NCBI GenBank assembly: GCA_028554755.1
Contig: JAPTOF010000004.1
Coordinates: forward strand, 4,731,001-4,795,000
Direction: 5' to 3'
Source: Cordia subcordata
Lineage: Eukaryota; Streptophyta; Magnoliopsida; Boraginales; Cordiaceae
Length of the DNA: 64,000 nucleotides
Part shown: positions 37,808-49,408 of the stretch, one piece after another
Position numbering within the stretch: the first letter of the stretch is position 1
Layout of the letters: each line of letters begins with the position of its first letter
The notes under the pieces: model-generated
The model's database searches: none
What the model saw: the letters and a program-made list of their open reading frames with translations, nothing else
What the model was told of the DNA's origin: nothing
Translations under genes and position numbers: made by a program

Positions 37808-39188
37808 TCTTGTTTAGTTATGGGCACATTGTGTAGGTATGGTGTAGAAGTTTCTACCAAGTTTGTTAATGATGTAAAGTGGTTTTTTTTTTGGTTGGCG
37901 TGGTTAAAAAGTTACTGCTGACGGTAAAGAGTACCAACAAAAACTGAAAAGAGAACACTGAGATTTTGCACGGTCAAATTATGCCATGTGCCTTTGATAT
38001 TTTCATGAGGTCCTATAATTTGTAGTTGTGCTTGTACCCCACTAGGATGTACCATGCACTATGCAGTTTTTGCTTTTAGTAATCATTGCTTGCCCAGGAC
38101 GAAATTATTAATGGTAACATTACTTAAATAATCTTTATTCAACGATTATTATTTTAATTTTTTATTAAGTGTGCAATTATATTAACATTTTAGTAATGTG
38201 AATATCTATTATTTTAAATATTCTTTTATTAAATTTATGATTTTTAGTATTTTTTTCTTTTATAAGTTAAATGATATTTGATTTTTTCGTTTACTTTATA
38301 AATTTTGGAAGTGATTTTTACTTCATTCTAAAGAAGTTTATGAAATTGTGTAGTATCGAATATACTGAACTAGAGACAGATAATTAACAAAAAGAAGTTA
38401 ATACTATATTTTGTTTCAATGATGGAATATTGATATCAATAACTCAAGATGGTAAGTCTATACATAGGAATAATTAATAAAACTGTTTTTATGGGTTTTT
38501 TGCTAAAATAATAACTTAAGATTCAATTAGATATTGAAGTTATGGATATAATAATTAATACTCTTTTTGCTAACAAAATTTCCAATATTGTGATTTGAAG
38601 TTTTGAGTTCAATATTTAGAGGATATTTTGTTCACATATTCATTGAGAAATGATTGACTGCAACATATATGCATTTTTCTTTCCCTTTCTTTTTTTGGCC
38701 AAGCAACATATATGCATCCAATTTTGGATTGTTTCTGATTCCATCTGGAAGTCTTTTCCCATTGCTTGAAATTTTTAGTTATTTTAACCGTTAGTTATTT
38801 AGTTTTGTACGTTCGTTGTGGTAATTACGTGACAAATTAGATTGATTGGACAATTATGATAGATTTTTTTCCTTTTGTTTAAGACTTATACTCACTTTTT
38901 TTAACTAAATTTGTTTGTTCATAATAACTTTGATCATCTTGTACTTGATATTTGTATAAAATATTTTATTGTTGTTGATATAAAAAAGATACTTTCCAAA
39001 GGTGGTCCATTGGAAAGTAAAATGCAGTAATCAACCTTAAATTATTTATATTAATTTGGTAAAGCAAACCGTGATTTTTCCCATTTCAATTTTCGAATTA
39101 CATTAACCAAGTATAGATGATGAAGATCCTATCCCTAGTGTTACTTATGTCTTTGATATGGATTACTGTGTTACTTCGAATTGAGAGG
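37808..39188. other. AT-rich intergenic DNA
   Basis: No gene, RNA or element with clear ends is seen in this 1.4-kb stretch. Confidence 0.5.
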
Positions 39189-39191
39189 TAA

Positions 39192-39595
39192 GGTTTTGTT
39201 TGGATTTTTTTTTAGAAAGATATTTTTTTTGAATTTTTTTTAAAAATAATTACTTGATTGGACTTTTTAAAAAGTTATTTTTTTAAAAAAAGGTTCAAAT
39301 AATTTTTTTTTTCAAAAGCTAATGCTTTTAGTTTTTCAGAAAGTTACTTTAAAAAAAATTATTAGAAAAGTGTTTTTAAGAAAAGACAATACAAATATTT
39401 GGATATTTTTTTTCTTCTGAAAGTGTATATATATTTTTGTAATAATTATTTGACTTAACTTTTAAAAGAACTCTAACTCTAAAAAAAGTTCAATACAACT
39501 TTTTTTAAAAATTAAAATTTTTAATTTTTCAAAAACATACTTTTATAAAAATTTATTAAAAAGAGCATTTAAAAAAAATCAATTCAGACAAATCC
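39192..39595. mobile_element. Dimeric Tourist-like MITE
   Basis: The outer ends GGTTTTGTTTGGATT and (inverted) GGATTTGTCTGAATT form imperfect inverted repeats, flanked by TAA at 39189-39191 and 39596-39598. Near 39390 an internal junction (AATACAAATATTTGGATATT) carries a second copy of the terminus. The unit therefore looks like two elements of about 200 bp joined head to tail or nested. It has the same terminal family as 11621 and 23825. Confidence 0.6.
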
Positions 39596-39823
39596 TAAAA
39601 TCAAAAAACAAAGACAAAGATAAAGACTTAGGCATATTATTTATGAATTTTTGAAACATCAAAGTAATGATTACTTAACTTTTATAATTATATTTTTTAG
39701 AATTTTTTCAAATTATAAACATTTTCTGACAAAAAAAATAATAAACACTTTGAATCTGTGTTTAATTAAAAAAAAAGTATATAATTGTAATTTCCGGATG
39801 TACTACTGAGAGGGTGAAACAAA

Positions 39824-42800
39824 ATGGCGCTTCGGCCGCCAATCAGACATCGGCGCTTCCTCTGCACCACCACCACCACCACTACAACCCACCTCTCCAA
39901 CCGCCGTCAGTGGAGAAGCGTAAAGCAAGTAACGAAGTCCAACTTCTCACAAGCTCTCGAAGAAATCAAAACCCACATCTCCCAATCCGATTTCATCGCC
40001 GTGTCTTTGCAGAAAACCGGCGCTTACTCTTCACCTTGGCAACGCCCACTGCCTATCGACACCGCCGACACTGCCTACCTTAAAGCCAAGTACGCCGCCG
40101 AGCGCTTCCAAGTTCTTCAGTTCGCCGTTTGCCCTTTCTCTGTTCAAGCTTCCAAGCTCATTGCTCACCCGTGAGAACTCCTTTGATTTTGCATCATTTA
40201 CATATTAATTTTATATTTTTATTTGATTTATTGGGTGACTAACACTTTTTTCTTTTTTCTTTTTTCTTTTTCTTTTTTAAATGATTTGGTGCTTCATATG
40301 ATATTAAAATATTTTTACTTGCATATTTTTGTTGCTGGAACAATGGACAATTTATAAGCCGTAAATCTTCTGTTGTCTGCGTGAAAGATTTAAATAAAGA
40401 TTAGTTAAAAGTTTTCGAATGTTTACTGACCTGAGTTTAATTTAGTTGTGAGGCTACATTTTGTTTACATTTGCTGATATTTCAACAAACGTGAATCTCA
40501 ATTTTTATCCGGTTGTTTAGTTGTCTAGCATTTATCCGTCGTTTGATTTTGGAATTACTCGTGTACGTGGATATGATTCGTCAAGGATTGAGAGGGAATT
40601 GATAGGTCCTTGACACATGCACTGAAAAGCAAGAATACTTCATATCTGCTTTGATCTTCTCTTTGCTGTTTTCGTTTGCATAAAAAGATTAGAACTTTTC
40701 GATTTTTAGCCTTCTATTTTCCTTGTTTGCCTGCTTAATTATCCTCTGCATGAATTATTACTAACTTCTGATATCATTCTTAATTATATTTGTACATGGT
40801 AAGCTAGAGAAGCAATTTTGATTCCCACAAAGGATGTTGAAAATGTAGTATTCTCACGTTTCTGGTTCAGGTACAATTTTCATTTGTTCCCTAGAGATGA
40901 GCTGAAGATTGGGATGCCATCTTACAGTTTCTCATGTCAATCTTCATACTTGACCTCCATGGCGCGGGAAGGTTTTGATTTTAATGCCTGCATATACGAT
41001 GGTAAGTTACTGGGGAAAAGTAAGTTAATACAAGGAGAAAATGATCGGAAAGTTATGGTCAAAATCCTGCGATTATTCATATATCATATGGAAATCACCG
41101 TTGTTCTGCATGCATCAAATCCTGACATTTATGTAGTCTTGTTGCTAGTGCTAATGGTGTTGTGCCCTTTATCTAGTTGGTATCCTTGTGTGCAATTGGT
41201 TTCCTTGTGAGCAAATTGACAAATGATAGTGATAATTTAAGGCATATAACTTGGAAAAATGTGGCTTTTCTTCCTTTATTTGTAAATTCATATTTTTTGA
41301 CAACCAGTAAATCTTGCTTGCATATGCCAACAAGGTTTTCTCCTTCTAATTGCTAAATTTTTACTGAGACAACCTTTTTGCCATTTATACATTGGTATGA
41401 CCCTAGCTCTAGGATAATATGAATGGCCTTTTACTTGGTGTGCAGGATACATAGCGTTCACGATAACTTATCAAAGATAGCTCATTTATACTATTATCTA
41501 TATGATTGAGTAGATCATGTCATAGTGATATAAATGCTTAATGACAGCACAATAGCACATGTAGCAAACTTGCACCTATCTGATATGTGGTATGCCAAAT
41601 TTGATCCTTGGTGAAGATATCTAAGATGAAATCATCCCTATGGGCCTTGTATTTCTCCACTATCTGTTTTGAAATCGAAAAAAGAATATGAGTGGAAAAA
41701 AAAGAAAATAGAAAATACTTTTAACAGTTAATGCTTCAGTCAGATCAGTATTGGTAAATAAAATAGTCTTACTAGTGGAAGTGTGGACCCCTTTCCTGTG
41801 CGTATGGGAGCTCTGAACTTCATATAAATTTTGTCTGAACTCCTAATTTCAAATGTATTCTTCTTCTTTTAACAGGCATCTCATACCTATCCATGGCTCA
41901 AGAATCTGCTGCAAAATGTCGAATTGGAAATCCATTGTCTAGTAGCTATTTGGTGCAATCTCCATCTACCCATTCTGTTGTTGATTCCATTTTTGTAGAA
42001 CGAATTAAGTCTCGAGTTAAGCACTGGATTGATGCCTGTAGAGATTCAAACAAGAAGAGTGAGGGTGAGCAAATTGATGGCTTTATCTCATTGATAACTA
42101 GAGCCTAGAAGCAGAGAATTGTCTCTGCCTTGGCTGCAGGGCCACTTCTCCAGGCAAATGTCCTGGGTACTTATTTCCCTTCTTCCAGTGTATGTTTAGA
42201 TAATGTATTATTCGATGATTCTATATTTGTCACTCATAGAATTTTGTGGACAATTGCAGATGCTCTAATCAGTTCTTTGAGAAAAATCATCGCAGGAAGT
42301 GAAGTCTATGGCTCCAGACCGTGCTTGAATATAGACGTCTGCAGTGAACGTCAAGTGCAGCTCACACTAGTGGTACACTAGTCTACCTTATACTGGAATA
42401 TTTAATAAGTAGATGAAGAGTTAGATTGTACTACCATATATGCAATGGTTATGGGAACTCTTTTTGCCTATTCTGATGTATCTGAGTTCTTTGAATTGGC
42501 TTACAGATGTTGGAGGAGTTTGTGGATGTCGTACCTTTGCTTATCCCAGCAAAAGGAGGGGGAACTCAGGCTGTCCGAGTTATTTTGACAAGTTCAAAAG
42601 AAGACAAGCTGCTTTTAGAAGTATACACAAGTCGTAGTTTTCTATGTGTTTGATGCCAACAATTGACCTGTTTTAACCTCTCTTTTGCATTTACAGATGG
42701 AAATTCAGAAAGTGGAAGAGGAGCATAATAAGCATGTTCGTGGCTTTCGGGAGGTGATCGATTCGATTTCCAGTTCTGAGAAACCACTTGTTGCCCACAA

Positions 42801-43889
42801 CTCTTTGAATGGTCTACATCTATATGATAAATATTTACCCATTTCACTATCTACATCATTAAAATTTGAAATCTCATCCTTATCTCTGTTCTGGTTGTCT
42901 ATGCAGAGTTTACATTTATCCATTCGCAGTTTCTTGCTCCACTTCCTTCTACAATCACTGAGTTCAGGTGTTCCCTGCGTTTGGTCTTTCCTCACATTAT
43001 TGATATCACCCATCTTATGAAGGAGATTGGCCGTCTGAAAAAGGTGAACAACCTTCCTGCAGCTATTTTCTATTTGAAGAAAAGGTTTTCTGTGCCCATG
43101 TATACGGAGATTTCTTACCAAGGTAAGTTATCTATGCTCAATTCATAATATTTTGAGTAGCTTCTCATGCCGTAGCCCGATCCTGGGGTTGAAGTAGGTT
43201 GCTTGTTTAATGTGAAGCCCACTGAGTGGTATATATTTTCAGCTGAGGCAGAAGAAGTGAAAATTCATGGGCGTAATGTTTTAAGGATAAGCGAGTTGTT
43301 TGCTAAGCTGTGTGCAATATTGAAAATCTTTCCAGAAAGGAAAGGTGAGGAGAGTCATTTGTCTCCAGCCCTTGAATGTTATGCAAATGTCTTGAGGGCT
43401 TGCACCACTAGTTCCGAGGATCCTATTGATGAAGCTGTTGGAGTTTCAACTAAAAACACAAGAAAAACTAGTGCTGAGAATTTGGTGTTCCTCTGGGGAT
43501 TTGGAAGTGGCATGTCAGCTGCAAAGTTAAAGAAACTTCTTTCTGGTTCACATGAAGTCTTCTCTGAAGAATTTGATGTTCAACTGGTGGATAGGAGCTG
43601 TGCAATTGTTGTTTTCTGGTGTCCTGGATTTTCTGGTAGGTTCTTGGAGTTACTGGATTCTGGAGACTTCTGCAGTGAATCTCTGAGGAATATGATGTCG
43701 GAAGGGTTGAGAGGTACAGGTTATCAAACTTATCAAAGAGCGTGTAAGTTGGATTTGTGGGAAGCAGATCTGGCGGACTCCCTGGAGAAAGCCTTGGAGA
43801 AAACTGAACATCTTTCAGAAGCTCATCCCAACGAGTTGTCAGTGATCAACTGGAACAGTGATGATATGATTAATCTGGATGACCTGTAA
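39824..43889 (+). CDS. PARN-like protein, RNase H fold, catalytic residues replaced
   Basis: Eight exons: 39824-40170, 40871-41001, 41876-42064, 42260-42372, 42507-42620, 42697-42811, 42907-43122 and 43243-43889. They give 623 aa with GT-AG introns. The N-terminus is Arg-rich with a nine-Thr run, consistent with organelle targeting. The body matches the plant poly(A)-specific ribonuclease (CAF1/PARN) relative typified by Arabidopsis At3g25430. Blocks include TAYLKAKYAAERFQVLQFAVCPFS in the first half and a conserved C-terminal GLRGTGYQTYQRACKLDLWEADLA segment. PARN family enzymes shorten poly(A) tails using four acidic residues (DEDD). By my alignment these are Ser and Gln in FIAVSLQKTG, Glu in HNSLNEFTF, and Asn in IHGRNVLRIS. 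Nuclease activity is therefore doubtful, and an RNA-binding or scaffold role is possible. Confidence 0.9.
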
Positions 43890-44768
43890 GATTTCTTCCA
43901 GCTCCCACTGCTTTGCGAGTATATTGACACCTTAGGTCTAGGTGCTGACTTTGCGTGGACAGCTTCCAGAAGACATAGCTTTTGATTTGAGGAACTCGTT
44001 CTATCCTTGATTTCTCCATCATTTGCTTCACGAGTAAGTTCACCCACTCAGCCAAATACAGATACACCCCAATCTCGCCTTCAGCATTTAGGTCACGGGC
44101 CAGCCACGGAACCTTGTCCGAGATTTGCTTTATGTAGCAAAAAATTGGAGCATCCTATGATTTCTAAAATTTTTCATTCTACAATGGGAAAATGGGATAT
44201 TTATCAAAAGTTACAACCCCTTTAATGAAATTTTTGCTTGGTTCTTCAGATGTATGTACTTGTACTCTGTTAGAAATTGGCTCCAATTTTTTACGAAATT
44301 CAAAGCCTATATAAGATACAATACAAATGGATGGAACAAGCTTATGTTAGGCTTTTTATTTGACCAGGGGGACTGACTATCATGTCTTGAAGATGATATT
44401 TGATCTTGTCATCATTTTCGTGAATCCTTAATACGCCTAGTCAACTTTTGTAATTTGCATCACTACGTAGGCGTATTAAGGATTTGGATCCTTTATAATA
44501 TATAACATTTTTAAAAAGATTTGATGGTCAGTGAATTGTTTGGTCGTATATCAATTCTTCTACCTCTGAGACATGATTATATTAAGGCAAAGCGAATCCA
44601 ATACCAGCTGTAGATCAAATTTTATAATCATAATGCAGTTAAAGAATCTCATTCCCAGACATTATTAAATGTACACGAACCTCATAGCATGCAGTGCTTG
44701 TCAACTTTTAGCAGTTTTTCATATCTACTTAATTGAAAAAAGAGTTGACCACTGTATAATGACATCGT
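43890..44768. other. PARN-like 3' UTR and intergenic DNA with a hairpin
   Basis: Expected 3' UTR of the PARN-like gene followed by about 500 bp of intergenic DNA. The main structure is the perfect inverted repeat listed next. Confidence 0.5.
44423..44484. other. Perfect 17-bp inverted repeat (hairpin)
   Basis: Arms AATCCTTAATACGCCTA (44423-44439) and TAGGCGTATTAAGGATT (44468-44484) are exact complements with a 28-nt loop. It lies between the 3' end of the PARN-like gene and the start of the oxidoreductase gene. It may be a decayed element, an RNA hairpin or chance. Confidence 0.85.
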
Positions 44769-44777
44769 CTCTATAAG
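44769..44777 (+). promoter_or_regulatory. Possible TATA box of the oxidoreductase gene
   Basis: TCTATAAGA lies about 40 bp upstream of the ATG at 44816. The spacing would give a very short 5' UTR, so this is only a suggestion. Confidence 0.3.
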
Positions 44778-44815
44778 AGCAACACGATCTTCATCGCCAA
44801 GTCTGAAACTTAAAC

Positions 44816-47800
44816 ATGGCAGAGATCTCGACGAACAAAACGTTTGACGTTGTCATTGTCGGAGCTGGAATCATTGGGTTGACCATTGCCCGCCAATTTC
44901 TGCTCCACTCGAATCTTTCAGTTGCAATCGTCGACTCTGAAGCACCATGTTCTGGTGCTACTGGTGCAGGTACTCCCTATTAAGTCTGTGACCGTAAGAT
45001 ACTTTAGCTCATAGGGTGCTATTAGCCACTAACGACTCCTCGCCTGCTGCTAGGTACTCCGTATTTCAAGTTTGTTATCCTAGCCATCTCTTCTGTGCCA
45101 CAGGGAACTTAGCCCCTTCTTCTATCTTATCTACTGCCTTGCTCCTCATCTCATACTGCTCTACACCCTTCCACTAAAAAAGTCAATGGAGTGAACATGA
45201 GTGGGACAGGTTGCTCTATCTTTTCTTGAATTCAGATTTGGTCACATGATCTTGTCAAGGCCAGGATTTTCAACCTCCGAGAATAATGTTAGTCTTATCA
45301 TCAAATCGATTGTTCCAAAATGGTTAAATCAAGTTACTATTTCAATCCAAAGTTCAAACAACCAAAAAGAGTTTTTATTCTGATCCATGACGTTCACTTA
45401 TAAACCATGCATGCAGTTAGCATGTCTTGTACTAATGTGTGAGTTGAATATGTCGTCTTCTCTTTCTGTTTCGCATTTGAGCCGGTTCCAGGACAAGGTT
45501 ACATATGGAGGATACACAAGGACCCTGGAAGCGAGAAATGGGAGCTTGCAATGAGAAGTCATAAGCTGTGGGAGATGCTTGTTGAGGGCATACAACAGCA
45601 AAGTGTTGATCCCTTAACGGCAATTGGATGGAAGAGAACAGGTAACGTATCAATCCTCATTAAATACGACTGAGTTCTATAATTTCTTCTTTTAGATTTT
45701 GTGCAAAACAAGTTAGTAGTAAGCAAGCAAGTCTCAAGTAGAGTCTTATAGAGTTAATATTTTGAGGTCATATGATGCCATTTTCTGAAGACGATGAGTA
45801 GAAAAATATACACAATAAATCCTTATCTAGCAAATTGATTTTTCAAATGATATGATAAATTAACACAGAATCAGAGGCCCAATTAACAAAAGGTTTTCTG
45901 TTTGTTTTGCTGCAACCAATATAAAAAATATACATCGACATGCAAGTCTCAAATAAAACGAATTTCGAAGATAACAGTATATGACAATTCGCGTTGAAGG
46001 TAAATGATATGTTGGACTCAGTTGTTCAATGCACAAGCATAATTCTAAAGAATGAGATGAATAGTCAGTGTAGTGGTTTTGTGTATCACTTAAAAGACTG
46101 ATATTCTTTCCCTATGTATTGTGTATCAACAGGAAGCTTATTAGTTGGTAGAACACCTGAGGAGTCCAACATGCTGAAAAAGAAGGTAAAGCAGCTATCT
46201 GAAGCCGGACTGGAAGCCTTTTTTCTATCCAACAATGATTTGCAGATAAAAGAACCAGCACTTGTGCTTGGAGAGGAAGGTGCAGCTGCATTTTTACCTG
46301 ATGATTTCCAGATAGATGCTAGACGTACAGCTGCATTTATTCTGGAGGTTCCATGATAGTTAGTCAACTTTGATTGTCTGTAATTCTTCAGTGGATTCTG
46401 TAATTCTTCAGACTTATTGTATCTACTATATTTTATGGAATAATCTTTCAATCAATTGCTTCATATATAGGGGAACAGGCAATTTGCAGCTGAAGGGAGA
46501 TATGTTGAGTTCTATCATGAGCCAGCAATCAGTTTGTTGAGGTTTGCCTGTCCTGTTATTAATCCTTGTTTCACATCATGAGCTTGTTAATATCTGATCA
46601 GGTAGCTCTGCATTCATTTGCCACTGTACACGTATGATCAGATCAAGCAGCAATGGGGAGGTTGAAGCTGTTAAGACTTCCAAGAGTACTATATATACTA
46701 GAAAGGCAGTTGTAGTCGCAGCGGTTGTTGGAGCGGGTCCTTGATGCATGACTTGATTAAGCATCCTGATATTGAATTTGAACTCCCTATAAGACCTCGA
46801 AAGGTTAGAATTAGATAGTCCTGCTTCATAATTAAATGCTTTAAAGCTCTTTGGGAAAATATATTTGTTGCTGAAGATCACTAATTTGGAGTTCCGAAAT
46901 TTGTCCATTTGTTTCCTACTATCTTTATAGACTGGTTAGTGACACAAACTCTATTTTAAGATCATCCGTACATTGGTCATCATTATTGATGAAATAAAGA
47001 TGTATTCTTTTTTTAAAAAAGAACACTATATTATGTCAAGACACCTCTTGCGGAGAGATCTGCTTTGACTATGGCTCAAGTGTAACTGCCATAGAGTGAT
47101 ATCTATTAAGTCTGGTCTTGACATTTATCCTTGTATGGCAGGGCCATTTGCTTGTGATTCAGAACTTTAAGTGCTTCAGACTGAATCATGGTCTCATGGA
47201 GGCAGGATATGTCAATCATCAATCTGCAGCTATGGCATTGTCCTCTCCTGATCCGAGTTTTGCTTATAATGCTCAAGATCTTTTTGTTTCAATGGCCGCC
47301 ACAATAGACATGTCAGGAAACCTTATTCTCGGTATTGTATCATGAGATTTCTTCATTTAGTTTTTCTCTTTCTTGTTTATCTATCCAGATTGGGCACATG
47401 CAAGCTTAGTCCGCATAATTTTTTGACTTTTGTGTTAATGTTGATCACTTATAATGCCTTGTTATTTTGCCCTGAGATTGACAATCTTGTAATCTGTATA
47501 CTTCCTCTAGAACAAATTTTAGTTGATCTTGAGCTTACATTAACACAAGCCTCATCTTGTTCCCCACACCTCTGGGTCACATGGTTTATTACAGGAACTT
47601 GTGTCATTTGAATCTCTGTTGATTACAGGAAGCAGTCGCCATTTTGTGGGTTTCGAGACTCAGATTGATGAATCTATTGTTAATTGCATATGGGAGCGGG
47701 CAGTGGAGTTCTTCCCAGTATTAAGGGAACAATCATTTCAAGATTTGAGAAAAAGCGCTGAAGTGAGACTAGGACTGAGACCTTACAGTAAGTATGCCAA

Positions 47801-48312
47801 GTGAACTTTTCTACTGATCTCGAAGAATATGCTGATTATATCAAGTGCTTGCCTATGAACTGATTGATTTCATTATCTTAATATGGGTATAGTGGCGGGT
47901 GGGAAACCAGTGATTGGGCCTGTCCCTGGCCTGTCAAACGTCTACCTTGCTGCTGGCCATGAAGGAGAAGGACTAGGCTTGGTAACAATCCACTTTCTTT
48001 ATATTCTGCTGCTGGAAATGGAAGAATATTAGATGGAAAACAGAAGGATTATCAATGTTTTCATGTAATATATGTGATGAAAGAATCATATCCTAATTGA
48101 CGTTTCTGTATTTCTTAACTTGAACTGCAAATTAATGATCTGTCATATTGACTCTCTCTAGCTTCAGCTAATAGCATAAATGTTCTCTTAGTTCTGATGA
48201 AAGAATGATCTGAAAATTGCACCAGGCTCCGGGAACTGCTGAACTGATAGCTGATTTGGTGCTGGGCAATCCAGTAAAAGTTGATCCAGCTCCATTTGCT
48301 GTGAAAGGTTAG
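44816..48312 (+). CDS. FAD-dependent oxidoreductase (DAO fold), one frameshift
   Basis: Nine exons: 44816-44969, 45492-45641, 46133-46347, 46471-46541, 46642-46803, 47142-47331, 47629-47787, 47893-47981 and 48226-48312. All have GT-AG borders and would encode about 425 aa of the D-amino-acid-oxidase-like family (compare Arabidopsis At5g48440). The N-terminus has the dinucleotide-binding motif VVIVGAGIIGLTIA. The C-terminus has the FAD-closing block GPVPGLSNVYLAAGHEGEGLGLAPGT. In exon 5 the frame breaks near 46723: one base is missing inside the codons for the conserved AAGxWSG stretch, so translation would stop at 46742-46744 after about 230 residues. Every exon after it is open in the expected frame. 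The break could be recent inactivation, a segregating allele or a sequencing or assembly error. The substrate is unknown. The 3' end converges on the lipoxygenase gene. Confidence 0.88.
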
Positions 48313-49408
48313 TCATGTTAGTGACGAGCAAAGCTGGATAAACATTTTCACAAGGGCTACTTGATAATTGCTGTTGTAACTTCCTGATTGTATTCTCATC
48401 ATGATTGCTCCTCGTAGTCTGGCATATTGTAATATTGTACTTGTGCAAATTTGACGAGTGCCAGATGGCACGATTGTTCTGCGTGAAAAGATTGTTGACC
48501 AAGCAGTAATAGAAACTTCAATACTGGGCAAGGTATATTTTACCTATCATAAGAACACTCTAATCATATTCTCTTGTTTCCACACTATGCATAGTGTTCT
48601 CTTAAATGCTTATTGCATGTTTTCTCTTCATTCTGTATTTCGACATGATATTAGAAGAGTGTACAACTCATACTTTTGGCTGAATTGCAATGTACCAGCA
48701 TGAGTCCAGTATGGTAGAGCAAGTGTTTTCAGAAATTTGTTTCTGGTTGAAGTCGCTCCGAGTCCCAATGAGTCGATAGTTATAACTTGCTTCACGAGCA
48801 ATGTCACACTAAAGCTCTATCAATAGTGGAAAATAAAAGGTCTAAATGATTTCAAAAATAAATATTCTTCCTCGAAATATATATGATGGTCATACATGCC
48901 ATTTGCTGCTTCTCTGCCTCAAAGACAGGCAGAAGCACTTACAGAAAAGCTTGATGCATGCATGTATTGTGCAATGCTTATTGTTCATCTACAAAAATAA
49001 ACCGTTTTAAGTTCAATACATAAGCACCAGAGTCTTGATGTTACCGTTCACAACAGTGAGGTGATTCTGTTTGCATTCTTCTTCCTATAAGTAGGAGTAA
49101 GGAGCTGGACATGATGAATGCATAGACATAACCTTCTGGACATTTGGAGCATGTTAAACAGCTAATACTCATCGTGTATTTTTTTGAAATTGCGTTTTGT
49201 ATCCATATACTACCAGGACAATCTAGTAATCCCATAGTTTATAAGAATCTTTTAAGAAGTATTCTGTTGGTACAGCATATAATGCTATACTTGGCTCATT
49301 TCTGTAAACATAGGCCTTATAAATTAATAATCACTGAGTATAACATGGAGCTTCAAATTATAAACAACGGATAGTTTACACTTTGCGTATATCCAACCTC
49401 CAAGACTT
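48313..49408. other. Convergent 3' region between oxidoreductase and lipoxygenase genes
   Basis: No separate gene seen. A good donor (AAAG/GTTAGT) overlaps the oxidoreductase stop codon, and an acceptor before 48464 opens an in-frame stretch of more than 70 codons. I treat this as a possible alternative last exon only. Confidence 0.45.

Noticed and set aside
42705..43121. 138-codon minus-strand frame
   Set aside because: Antisense shadow of exons 6 and 7 of the PARN-like gene, which match a known family on the plus strand.
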